From positions 1 through 25,051 of the forward strand of contig LDAQ01000128.1 in assembly GCA_001028025.1 (NCBI GenBank): a stretch of DNA of 25,051 bases. Reading direction: 5' to 3'. Origin of the DNA: Faecalicatena fissicatena. Its GTDB lineage: Bacteria > Bacillota > Clostridia > Lachnospirales > Lachnospiraceae. The notes under the pieces were generated by a model. It was not told the DNA's origin. It ran no database searches and worked only from the letters and a program-made list of their open reading frames with translations. The position numbers and the translations under genes were made by a program. This document shows, piece by piece, positions 15,162 through 21,688 of this stretch. The first letter of the stretch is position 1. The number at the start of each line of letters is the position of its first letter.

Positions 15162-15983
15162 CTATATCTTCTCAATTATCTTCGTTACCAGTCGTTCAAA
15201 CTCCTCTGAGCGTGTATTCGCCACAGCCTGTACATCCAGATGGCTCAGTTCTTCCCCTGTAATGCCACATGCCATATTGGAAATACAGGAAATTCCACAT
15301 ACCCGCACGCCCGCATGACGCGCCACAATTGCTTCACAGGCAGTGCTCATGCCGACCGCATCCGCCCCAATAGCTGCAAACATCCTGATCTCTGCCGGAC
15401 TCTCAAAGTTCGGTCCCGAGGACTGTACATAAACCCCTTCCTGAATCTGGATCTTCTCCTCTTCGGCTGTTGCACGGATCAGTTCCATCAGCTCCACATC
15501 GTAAATATGCGTCATGTCTGGAAAACGTGTTCCCAGCTCCGACACATTCTCACCGATCAGAGGCGACGGCACAAAATTGGAAATCTGGTCCGTAATCATC
15601 ATAAAATCTCCTACACGGAAAGATCTGTTGATCCCGCCCGACGCATTCGTGAGAAACAGAACCTCAATGCCCATCATCTTCATCAGCCTGACAGGAAGCA
15701 CAACATCTTCAATCGAATATCCTTCATAGTAGTGCACCCGTCCCTTCATGACAACAACCGGCACGTTTCCAATATATCCCAGCAGAAACCTTCCGTCATG
15801 TCCTTCCACAGTGGACACCGGAAATCCAGGAATATCACCGTACGGAATCTCGCACTCCACCCGCATATTTCTGGCATAATTGCCCAGCCCGGAGCCAAGA
15901 ATCAATCCCGCACGCGGCTTAAATGCTGTTACGGACTGATAGTATTCATAACACTTCATCACCTTTTCATATTGTCTGCTCAT
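15162..15983 (-). CDS. punA: Purine nucleoside phosphorylase
   Basis: This enzyme cleaves purine nucleosides with phosphate to a free base and ribose-1-phosphate. The trimeric PNP/MTAP family motifs are present over 273 residues: GSGLG at 30-34, GRVHYYEGY at 81-89, TNASGGIN at 112-119, GPNFESPAEIR at 190-200 and GADAVGMSTACEAIVARHAG. The base-site residue is Asn236 (SNMACG), as in 6-oxopurine (inosine/guanosine) enzymes; MTA phosphorylases have Asp there. So it would act on the inosine made by the downstream deaminase. The start at 15983 is set by GAGGAG 8 nt upstream. It is first in a two-gene unit. E. coli-type deoD is a different fold. Confidence 0.94.
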   Translation of the reverse strand: MSRQYEKVMKCYEYYQSVTAFKPRAGLILGSGLGNYARNMRVECEIPYGDIPGFPVSTVEGHDGRFLLGYIGNVPVVVMKGRVHYYEGYSIEDVVLPVRLMKMMGIEVLFLTNASGGINRSFRVGDFMMITDQISNFVPSPLIGENVSELGTRFPDMTHIYDVELMELIRATAEEEKIQIQEGVYVQSSGPNFESPAEIRMFAAIGADAVGMSTACEAIVARHAGVRVCGISCISNMACGITGEELSHLDVQAVANTRSEEFERLVTKIIEKI

Positions 15984-16026
15984 ACTGACTCTCCTCATCA
16001 TTAATACTAAATATACACCTGGGAAT

Positions 16027-16055
16027 ATTATACCCCGTCCCCCCCAATCCCACAA
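16027..16055 (-). promoter_or_regulatory. punA promoter
   Basis: TTGTGG (16055-16050) and a perfect TATAAT (16032-16027) are 17 bp apart on the - strand, about 45 nt before the punA start. The spacer is strikingly G-rich. It lies outside the large fold-back element that begins at 16096. Confidence 0.7.
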
Positions 16056-16095
16056 GAAGAATTTTGGGGGGCTTGGAGGCGGTATTAAGGGGGAC

Positions 16096-16394
16096 GCCAG
16101 CGGGGAGAGGGACTTCCGAAGGGCCGGGGAAAAAGAAAAAGCCCTTTCTGGGTGCTTTGCATTTGCTGAGAACGGCTAAATGGAAATCCTGCCGGATGTT
16201 GAGGCATCAGAGGCATTCACTGCATAATCTTGATGATTATGCAGCTCAGGCCTCTTTAAAATCGGCTTTGTGAGCCGATTTTAGCCTCAACATCCGGCAG
16301 GATTTCCATTAAGCCGTTCTAGCGCGCATTCTATGCATCCAGAAAGGGCTTTTTCTTTTTCCCCGGCCCTTCGGAAGTCCCTCTCCCCGCTGGC
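16096..16394 (+). other. Giant fold-back element 1 (three-way-junction structure)
   Basis: The outer stem is a perfect 56-bp pairing of 16096-16151 with 16339-16394. A 19/20-nt internal loop follows. The inner stem pairs 16171-16205 with 16284-16318 (35 bp, one mismatch). At the tip: linker ATC (16206-16208); a bipartite hairpin 16209-16255 (6 bp AGAGGC/GCCTCT, 6/6 internal loop, 9 bp TGCATAATC, 5-nt loop); linker TT; a simple hairpin 16258-16282 (10 bp AAAATCGGCT, 5-nt loop); linker A. AAGGGGG occurs 2 nt before the stem. The order bipartite-then-simple sets its + orientation. It contains no credible gene and no terminator T-run. I know no named family with this layout. Confidence 0.9.
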
Positions 16395-16472
16395 TATGTT
16401 CTTCAAGGCGGCAGGTAAGCTCCCTGGGGGAAATTCGACGGGAGCAGCGGATGGAGCTGGATATGCGGATCA
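16395..16472 (+). other. Conserved tail of element 1
   Basis: Directly after the stem comes TATGTTCTTCAAGGCGGCA, similar over most positions to the matching segment after element 3. A small hairpin follows (CTCCC with GGGAG, about 16411-16445). The tail ends with GGAT, six variable bases and GGATATGCGGATCA (16449-16472), matching the element 2 tail with identical spacing. A 22-codon frame (16451-16519, MELDMRI...) starts in the end motif behind GGGAG; whether it is translated is unknown. Confidence 0.7.
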
Positions 16473-16661
16473 CTAACGCCTCGGACCACGATAATCCACT
16501 TGTCCTGCTTGTTCGATAACATCTTCTGCCATAATACCCCACTTCCCCTCCTCAGTAACTCCTCCAACCACATTGATCCGCATATCCTGCTCAGCAACTC
16601 CTCCAGCCACTTTAATCCGCATATCCTCTTCAGCAACTCCTCCAGCCACATTGATCCGCAT
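16473..16661 (-). CDS. Possible short repetitive peptide, doubtful
   Basis: This 62-residue frame is made of a 13-residue repeat: three clear copies of the type MRINVAGGVAEED, then a degraded fourth copy (KWGIMAEDVIEQA) and a short end (GQVDYRGPRR). It runs through the 39-bp tandem repeat in the tail of element 2. Because 39 is a multiple of three, an open frame is expected in any phase, and a second frame of 89 residues also stays open. No Shine-Dalgarno sits at a convincing distance from the ATG. There is no similarity to a protein I know. I record it because degraded copies keep the frame, but coding is unproven. Confidence 0.15.
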   Translation of the reverse strand: MRINVAGGVAEEDMRIKVAGGVAEQDMRINVVGGVTEEGKWGIMAEDVIEQAGQVDYRGPRR

Positions 16662-16667
16662 ATCCTG
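16551..16667. repeat. 39-bp tandem repeat, three copies
   Basis: Units lie at 16551-16589, 16590-16628 and 16629-16667 and differ at only a few positions. Each contains TGATCCGCATATCC or a close variant, the complement of the element tail motif GGATATGCGGATCA. A further inverted copy of that motif is the end of the element 1 tail (16459-16472). The stretch 16473-16550 carries degraded repeat-like sequence. Unit spacing is direct, without unique spacers, so it is not CRISPR. Confidence 0.9.
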
Positions 16668-16734
16668 TTCAATCCGCCTCTCCCACTATCAGCCCCACGG
16701 AGGAGAGGGCTTCCCTGGGAACGGATGAACGTAG
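16652..16734 (-). other. Conserved tail of element 2, leading into the tandem repeat
   Basis: In the - direction the stem is followed by CTACGTTCATCCG, which aligns with TATGTTCTTCAAG of element 1. A hairpin follows (CCTCTCC with GGAGAGG), then GGAT, six bases and GGATATGCGGATCA (16675-16652). The last part is the first unit of the 39-bp tandem array. Confidence 0.7.
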
Positions 16735-16982
16735 CTGTATGGAATCGAGACAGGGGGCTTTTGGATGCGTGTTTAGGGGATTACTGTCCCTTCATCAAAA
16801 TGAAAGCCGGCATATGAACTTTCCGCAGGACTTCCAGTCCTGCGGAAAAGACGACTTATACGGGAATGCATCCGGCATTCCCGTGTTTGTCGTCGGTGTT
16901 CATCATGCCGACTTTCATTTTGATTAGGGACAGTTATCCCCTAAACCCGTATCCAAAAGCCCCCTGTCTCGATTCCATACAG
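16735..16982 (-). other. Giant fold-back element 2 (three-way-junction structure)
   Basis: Arms 16735-16819 and 16898-16982 pair over 85 nt: the outer 32 bp are perfect and the rest has only scattered mismatches and wobble. Read on the - strand, the tip is: linker ACC (16897-16895); bipartite hairpin 16894-16850 (6 bp GACGAC/GTCGTC, 4/4 internal loop, 10 bp ACGGGAATGC, 5-nt loop); linker TT; simple hairpin 16847-16821 (11 bp TTCCGCAGGAC, 5-nt loop); linker A. This order, and the tail on its left, put it on the - strand, facing element 1. It starts 31 nt past the spoIVA stop codon. CGAAGGGGG precedes the stem. The arms show no obvious sequence similarity to elements 1 and 3. Confidence 0.9.
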
Positions 16983-17013
16983 CGGCCCCCTTCGACCTAA
17001 CCTGCCCTCACCT

Positions 17014-18486
17014 CTAAATGATAATGCAGACAAGTCCTCCGTTGCTGTCGTTTACTATTTTCTGCATGGTATCCTGCAGTTTTGCCTGGCTTTCGTCGTT
17101 GATCATGGTGATTTTGTTCCGCATTCCGTCCATGACCAGTTCCTCGATCGATTTTCCGAAAATGTTGGTTCCCCATACGCCTTCAGGGGTCTCGCTTTCT
17201 GCCTTGATGTACTCTACCAGATCCTCGGCCTGTTTTTCGTTTCCTACGATCGGCGCTATCTCTGTTTCTATGTTGGCCCTTATCATATGGATCGACGGTG
17301 CTTCTGAGTGGATCTTCACTCCGTATTTGTTGCCCTGCTTGATGATCTGCGGCTCATCCAGCATGATTTCCTCTTTCTTCGGGCTTACAACCCCGTATCC
17401 CTTCATTTTTACGTCCGCAAATGCGTCTTTGATCTGCGTGTACTCTTCCTTCATGGCTGCCAGCTCTTTCATGGCGGAAATCAGCTCGTACTCGCCTTTT
17501 ATGTCCGTGCCGGTTAACTCACTGAGGACTTCATAATAGTACTGCTCTGCAAAGCCGATCCGTATCTTGACTCTGCCGGTATCCATCTCGATCTTTTCTA
17601 CATTTACCTGATCTATGTAGGGACTGTCCGTATGCGGCGCTTTATTTGCTGCGCTCCGGATGTCTTTTAGCTCTCCCATAACAGACTTTACATTCTGGAG
17701 CAGATCCGCCTTGATCCGATGATCTCTGGAAAGCATCTCCACCCATTTTGGAATGTAGAACTCCACTTCTGCTATCGGGAACTCGTACAGTACCTGGCGC
17801 ATAATATTGTGGATATCCTCAGTTCGGAGCTGCTCACAGTTGGCCGGCAGCACGGATACCCCGTATTTTTCCTCCATCTCTTCCTTCAGTGCTTTTGCAT
17901 CATCCGTATAAGGCTTTTGTGTGTTCAGCAGGATAATAAATGGCTTGCCGATCGACTGCAGTTCTTTGATTGTCTTTTCTTCTGCAGCTATGTAATTTTC
18001 TCTCGGGAGATCACCAATACTCCCGTCCGTCGTAACCACAATTCCTATTGTTGCATGGTCATGGATTACTTTCTGTGTACCGATTGCTGCCGCTTTGGTA
18101 AATGGAATCTCATACTCGAACCAGGGTGTCTTCACCTGTCTCTCTGTATCATTTTCAATATGCCCGGAGGCTCCGTCTACCATATACCCCACACAGTCGA
18201 TCAGGCGGATCTTCACTTCCACATCATCCGACAGTTTAATGGCAGCCGCTTCCTTGGGCACGAATTTGGGTTCCGTAGTCATGATTGTGGTGCCGGACGC
18301 GGACTGGGGCAGTTCGTCCTTCGTCCTTTCTCTTGCATGTTCATCTGTCATATTGGGGAGTACAAGTAAATCCATAAACCGTTTAATAAAGGTTGACTTG
18401 CCTGTCCGAACCGGACCAACCACTCCAATATAAATCTCACCGTTTGTTCTAGCTTTCATGTCTTTGTATAACTGAAATGAATCCAT
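17014..18486 (-). CDS. spoIVA: Stage IV sporulation protein A (spore coat ATPase)
   Basis: SpoIVA is made in the mother cell and polymerises on the forespore surface, using ATP, as the base layer of the coat. The 490 residues match the Bacillus protein (about 492). The Walker A loop GPVRTGKST is at 23-31. The switch-like stretch PQSASGTTIMTTEPKFVP and the LIDCVGYMV segment follow, with NTQKPYTDD later. The C-terminal end GGLVCIII, important for localisation in Bacillus, is intact. The start at 18486 follows AAGGGGG by 7 nt. It lies after gpsA, as in many spore-formers, but a terminator and a sigma-E-like promoter separate them. Proof that the organism makes endospores, or descends from one that did. 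Confidence 0.97.
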   Translation of the reverse strand: MDSFQLYKDMKARTNGEIYIGVVGPVRTGKSTFIKRFMDLLVLPNMTDEHARERTKDELPQSASGTTIMTTEPKFVPKEAAAIKLSDDVEVKIRLIDCVGYMVDGASGHIENDTERQVKTPWFEYEIPFTKAAAIGTQKVIHDHATIGIVVTTDGSIGDLPRENYIAAEEKTIKELQSIGKPFIILLNTQKPYTDDAKALKEEMEEKYGVSVLPANCEQLRTEDIHNIMRQVLYEFPIAEVEFYIPKWVEMLSRDHRIKADLLQNVKSVMGELKDIRSAANKAPHTDSPYIDQVNVEKIEMDTGRVKIRIGFAEQYYYEVLSELTGTDIKGEYELISAMKELAAMKEEYTQIKDAFADVKMKGYGVVSPKKEEIMLDEPQIIKQGNKYGVKIHSEAPSIHMIRANIETEIAPIVGNEKQAEDLVEYIKAESETPEGVWGTNIFGKSIEELVMDGMRNKITMINDESQAKLQDTMQKIVNDSNGGLVCIII

Positions 18487-18493
18487 AAAAATA

Positions 18494-18543
18494 CCCCCTT
18501 GTTCTGCTGATACCAATTTATGCGCAGATAAGGGGGTTTATGC
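18494..18543 (-). promoter_or_regulatory. Putative sigma-E promoter and inverted repeat over the spoIVA RBS
   Basis: GCATAAA (18543-18537) and CATAAATT (18522-18515), 14 bp apart, resemble a mother-cell sigma-E promoter, which is known to drive spoIVA in Bacillus. The ribosome binding site AAGGGGG (18500-18494) is the exact complement of CCCCCTT (18536-18530), with CTGC/GCAG inside. If transcription started upstream, the RBS would be hidden in a hairpin. Confidence 0.5.
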
Positions 18544-18576
18544 ATCTTTCTTTTTTATCATTCAGAATATGTTTCC

Positions 18577-18620
18577 AAAAACGGCCTGGCCATATCGTAC
18601 TTTATCTCCCGGCGGTTTTT
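18577..18620 (-). terminator. Terminator after gpsA
   Basis: AAAAACCGCC and GGCCGTTTTT pair at 9 of 10 positions around a 24-nt loop and end with five T on the - strand, just past the gpsA stop codon. It would isolate spoIVA from the upstream metabolic genes. Confidence 0.6.
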
Positions 18621-18629
18621 ACATCCGAA

Positions 18630-19649
18630 CTATTTGTCATCCGGCCACGGCAGGGAGGAATGCTCGCTTTTCAGTTCCCTCAGCATCAGTTCATCTACCG
18701 CCTCCGCAGGGTTCTTGCCCTCGAAGAGCACTGCATTGACCTGGGTCACGATGGGCAGGGCCACATCGTATTCTACGGCCAGTTTTGCGGCCGCTTTTGC
18801 AGAATACACACCCTCAACGACCATCTTTACTTCATCCATGGCCTCTTCCATAGTTCTTCCCTGGCCAATCAGGTATCCAGCCTTTCTGTTGCGGCTGTGC
18901 ACGCTGGCACAGGTTACAATCAGGTCGCCGATTCCGGTCAGCCCGGTAAATGTCTCAATCTTGCCGCCCATTTTCACACCAAGCCTTGCAATTTCCGCAA
19001 TTCCTCTCGTGATCAGGGCCGCTTTCGTATTATCTCCGTAACCCAGACCGTCTGCAATACCGGCTGCAAGCGCTATGACATTTTTCAAAGATCCGCCCAG
19101 CTCAATGCCCAGTATGTCAGGGCTTGTGTACACACGGAACACACGGCTGATAAACATGGACTGAAGATACTCCGCAGTCTTTCTGCTTTTTGCACCGATC
19201 ACACATGTTGTCGGAAGCTTTCTGCCCACTTCCTCAGCATGGCTTGGACCGGACAGTACGGCAACATCCGCCTGGGGGATCTCCTCCTCGATCTGCTGAG
19301 AAAGCGTCATCAGTGTTGTTTCCTCGATTCCCTTGGCCACATCCACAATGATCTGTCCTTCTTTTACATATGGGCTCATTGATTTTGCGGTCGCCCTGGT
19401 AAACGGTGACGGCACCGCCAGCACCAGAAAGTCTTTCCCAGCGATTGCCTCTTCCAGTTCATTCGTAATCACCATATCCCCGGGTAGCTTTACACCCGGA
19501 AGTTTCGAAGCATGCTCTCTCTTCTCGGTCAGCATCTTTACTTCCTCTTTGTCGATTGACCACACGGTAACCTGATGTCCGTTCTCGTACAGCAGCACAG
19601 AAAGTGCTGTCCCCCAGCTTCCGGCTCCTAACACACCTACATTTGCCAT
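18630..19649 (-). CDS. gpsA: Glycerol-3-phosphate dehydrogenase [NAD(P)+]
   Basis: GpsA reduces dihydroxyacetone phosphate to sn-glycerol-3-phosphate, the backbone for phospholipids. It has 339 residues, the usual size. The N-terminal dinucleotide-binding motif is GAGSWGTALS at 8-17. FLVLAVPSPFTR and VAKGIE at about 74-109 follow. The catalytic lysine is Lys189 in ELGGSLKNVIALAAGIADGLG, and NTKAALITRGIAEI is intact. The gene follows plsY by 25 nt with a GGGAGG ribosome binding site; the two act in sequence, since PlsY acylates the product of GpsA. A terminator follows. Confidence 0.98.
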   Translation of the reverse strand: MANVGVLGAGSWGTALSVLLYENGHQVTVWSIDKEEVKMLTEKREHASKLPGVKLPGDMVITNELEEAIAGKDFLVLAVPSPFTRATAKSMSPYVKEGQIIVDVAKGIEETTLMTLSQQIEEEIPQADVAVLSGPSHAEEVGRKLPTTCVIGAKSRKTAEYLQSMFISRVFRVYTSPDILGIELGGSLKNVIALAAGIADGLGYGDNTKAALITRGIAEIARLGVKMGGKIETFTGLTGIGDLIVTCASVHSRNRKAGYLIGQGRTMEEAMDEVKMVVEGVYSAKAAAKLAVEYDVALPIVTQVNAVLFEGKNPAEAVDELMLRELKSEHSSLPWPDDK

Positions 19650-19674
19650 AATGTTCCTCCCTTAATGATATATA

Positions 19675-20319
19675 TTATTTTGCTTCTTTTTTCTTGCCTG
19701 AACCAAATCTATTCTCTGTGCCTGCAAGCAGCCGGCCGATATTTTCTTTATGTCTGTACCATGCAAGTAATGTGAGCAGAAGTACTAATATATACAGCTC
19801 ATATGTATACGGGGCCGCCATATGGAATTCTCCAAGATACCCGAAAATCACGATTTCAATAAAAAACAGTGATGAAGCGAGAAGCGAACCCAGAGACACG
19901 TATCTTGTAAAGATCGCAGCAATCAGGAATGCCACCAGCGGAATCGGCACCAGCAGCGGGTTTGTGGATACAACCAGCCCTGCCAGTACGGCAATTCCTT
20001 TTCCGCCCTTAAAACGCAGATAAAATGGAAAGTTGTGACCCAGAGTCGCTCCCATTCCGGCATACATTGCCAGGAGGGGCAGGTATTCGCTCCCCCTGTA
20101 TAGATACCGCACAAGAAAAATCGCAGCCACACATTTCAGGACATCTCCGGCAAATGTCAGAAGTCCGGCCTTCCAGCCCATAACACGCACCGCATTGGTA
20201 GAGCCGGCGTTGCCGCTCCCCTCTTTTCTGATGTCAATATGATTGATCTTCCCCACAAGATATCCCGTCTGCAGAAGTCCGAAGACATATCCTATTAAAA
20301 GGCAGATAATACGTTCCAT
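19675..20319 (-). CDS. plsY: Glycerol-3-phosphate acyltransferase PlsY
   Basis: PlsY transfers the acyl group from acyl-phosphate to glycerol-3-phosphate in the membrane, the first acylation in phospholipid synthesis. It has 214 residues with five or more hydrophobic segments. The three conserved loops are visible: GSGNAGSTN at 34-42, GHNFPFYLRFKGGKG at 94-108 and, near the C-terminus, WYRHKENIGRLLAGTENRFG. It starts 2 nt after the der stop codon, with AAAGGAG inside the end of der, and precedes gpsA. The product of gpsA is its substrate, so grouping is functional as well as positional. Confidence 0.97.
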   Translation of the reverse strand: MERIICLLIGYVFGLLQTGYLVGKINHIDIRKEGSGNAGSTNAVRVMGWKAGLLTFAGDVLKCVAAIFLVRYLYRGSEYLPLLAMYAGMGATLGHNFPFYLRFKGGKGIAVLAGLVVSTNPLLVPIPLVAFLIAAIFTRYVSLGSLLASSLFFIEIVIFGYLGEFHMAAPYTYELYILVLLLTLLAWYRHKENIGRLLAGTENRFGSGKKKEAK

Positions 20320-20321
20320 AA

Positions 20322-21650
20322 CTATTGCTCCTTTTCCTTTCTCTCCCTGATGAAAAACTTCAGCGATGTCCCTCTGAAACCAAATGCCTCTCTGATTTTA
20401 TTTTCCAGATACCTGGTGTAAGAAAAATGCATCAGTTCTTTATCATTTACAAATATAACAAAGGTCGGCGGCTTAACGGATACCTGCGTAATATAATACA
20501 GTTTCAGCCTCTTTCCCTTGTCGGACGGCGGCTGCTGCATCGCGACCGCTTCCGTCATAATCTCATTGAGAACTCCTGTAGCCACTCTCAGTGTCTGGTT
20601 CTCAATTACTATATCAATCATCTCATAAAGCTTGTTCAGCCGCTGTCCGGTTACTGCCGAAACATACATGATCTCTGCATAGGACAGATAGGATAAAACC
20701 TGACGGATCTTATTGTCGTATTCCCGCATTGTCTTATCATTCTTCTCAACGGCATCCCATTTGTTTACAACGATGATAATGCCTTTTCCGCGTTCATGGG
20801 CAATCCCTGCGATCTTCGCATCCTGCTCCGTTACGCCTTCCTCGGCATCAATCACAATAAGAACTACATCGGCGCGCTCCACCGCCGTAACAGTGCGGAT
20901 AATGCTGTAGCGCTCCAGCTCTTCTTTAATCCTGCTTTTCCTCCGCAGCCCTGCCGTATCAATAAAAATGTACTCCTTACCGTCATGAAGGATCTCTGTA
21001 TCAATCGCATCTCTTGTGGTGCCCGCGACATCCGAAACGATCACGCGGTTCTCGCCCAAAAGTTTATTGATAATAGAAGATTTACCGACATTGGGCTTGC
21101 CTACAATGGCAATCCTCGGCCTGTCATCCTCTTCCTCTTCCCCCGCACTTTTCGGGAAATGTGCCGTAACTTCATCCAGCATGTCCCCTAATCCCAGCCT
21201 GGAGGCCGCTGAAATTGGAACCGGATCACCGATTCCCAGATTATAGAATTCATATACATCCGGCATAAATTTGTCAAAATTATCGACCTTATTAACGACA
21301 AGAATCACTGGTTTTCCTGACCTGCGCAGCATATCCGCCACTTTGGAGTCAGAATCCACCAGTCCCTGCTTTACATCCGTTATAAAAATAATGACATCCG
21401 CCGTGTCAATGGCGATCTGCGCCTGCTCCCGCATCTGTGAGAGGATCACATCCCTGCTGTCCGGCTCGATTCCCCCGGTATCAATCATTGTGAACTCCCT
21501 GTCCAGCCAGCTCACATCTGCATAGATACGGTCCCTCGTGACACCCGGCGTATCTTTTACAATTGAAATCATCTCACCCGCCAGAGCATTGAATAATGTA
21601 GATTTTCCAACATTCGGCCTTCCTACAATCGCTACTACTGGTTTACTCAT
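20322..21650 (-). CDS. der: Ribosome biogenesis GTPase Der (EngA)
   Basis: Der has two consecutive GTPase domains and helps mature the 50S ribosomal subunit. The 442 residues are typical. Domain 1: GRPNVGKS at 10-17, DTPGVTRD at 33-40, DTGG and NKVD at 120-123. Domain 2: GKPNVGKS at 184-191, DTAGLRRKSRI, NKWD. A KH-like C-terminal domain ends in HFSYTRYLENKIREAFGFRGTSLKFFIRE. All guanine-nucleotide motifs are intact. RBS AAAGGTAG precedes the ATG. It lies 38 nt after the DUF512 gene, an arrangement seen across Clostridia. Confidence 0.98.
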   Translation of the reverse strand: MSKPVVAIVGRPNVGKSTLFNALAGEMISIVKDTPGVTRDRIYADVSWLDREFTMIDTGGIEPDSRDVILSQMREQAQIAIDTADVIIFITDVKQGLVDSDSKVADMLRRSGKPVILVVNKVDNFDKFMPDVYEFYNLGIGDPVPISAASRLGLGDMLDEVTAHFPKSAGEEEEDDRPRIAIVGKPNVGKSSIINKLLGENRVIVSDVAGTTRDAIDTEILHDGKEYIFIDTAGLRRKSRIKEELERYSIIRTVTAVERADVVLIVIDAEEGVTEQDAKIAGIAHERGKGIIIVVNKWDAVEKNDKTMREYDNKIRQVLSYLSYAEIMYVSAVTGQRLNKLYEMIDIVIENQTLRVATGVLNEIMTEAVAMQQPPSDKGKRLKLYYITQVSVKPPTFVIFVNDKELMHFSYTRYLENKIREAFGFRGTSLKFFIRERKEKEQ

Positions 21651-21688
21651 ATTTATCTGCTACCTTTCTTATATTCATATTATCAGTT

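Noticed and set aside
15240..16004. 254-residue open frame opposite punA
   Set aside because: It lies entirely antisense to a well-conserved gene and has low-complexity His/Asn-rich composition typical of such shadows.
16551..16667. Tandem repeat as a CRISPR array
   Set aside because: The 39-bp units are contiguous with no unique spacers, and there are no cas genes.
16403..16672. 89-residue frame rich in WLEELL repeats on the - strand
   Set aside because: It results from the 39-bp tandem repeat being open in several frames; it has no good RBS and overlaps the tail of element 1.
16096..16982. Fold-back elements as intrinsic terminators
   Set aside because: Stems are far too long and none is followed by a T-run; the tip has two conserved hairpins and a tail that termination does not need.
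16096..16982. Fold-back elements as insertion sequences, MITEs or retrons
   Set aside because: No transposase or reverse transcriptase is in the window, no clear target-site duplications were seen, and the arms are not shared between copies as in a MITE family. A mobile origin remains possible but is not supported.
18540..19382. 280-residue open frame opposite gpsA
   Set aside because: It is antisense to a clearly conserved gpsA and has no recognisable domain; it is an antisense shadow.
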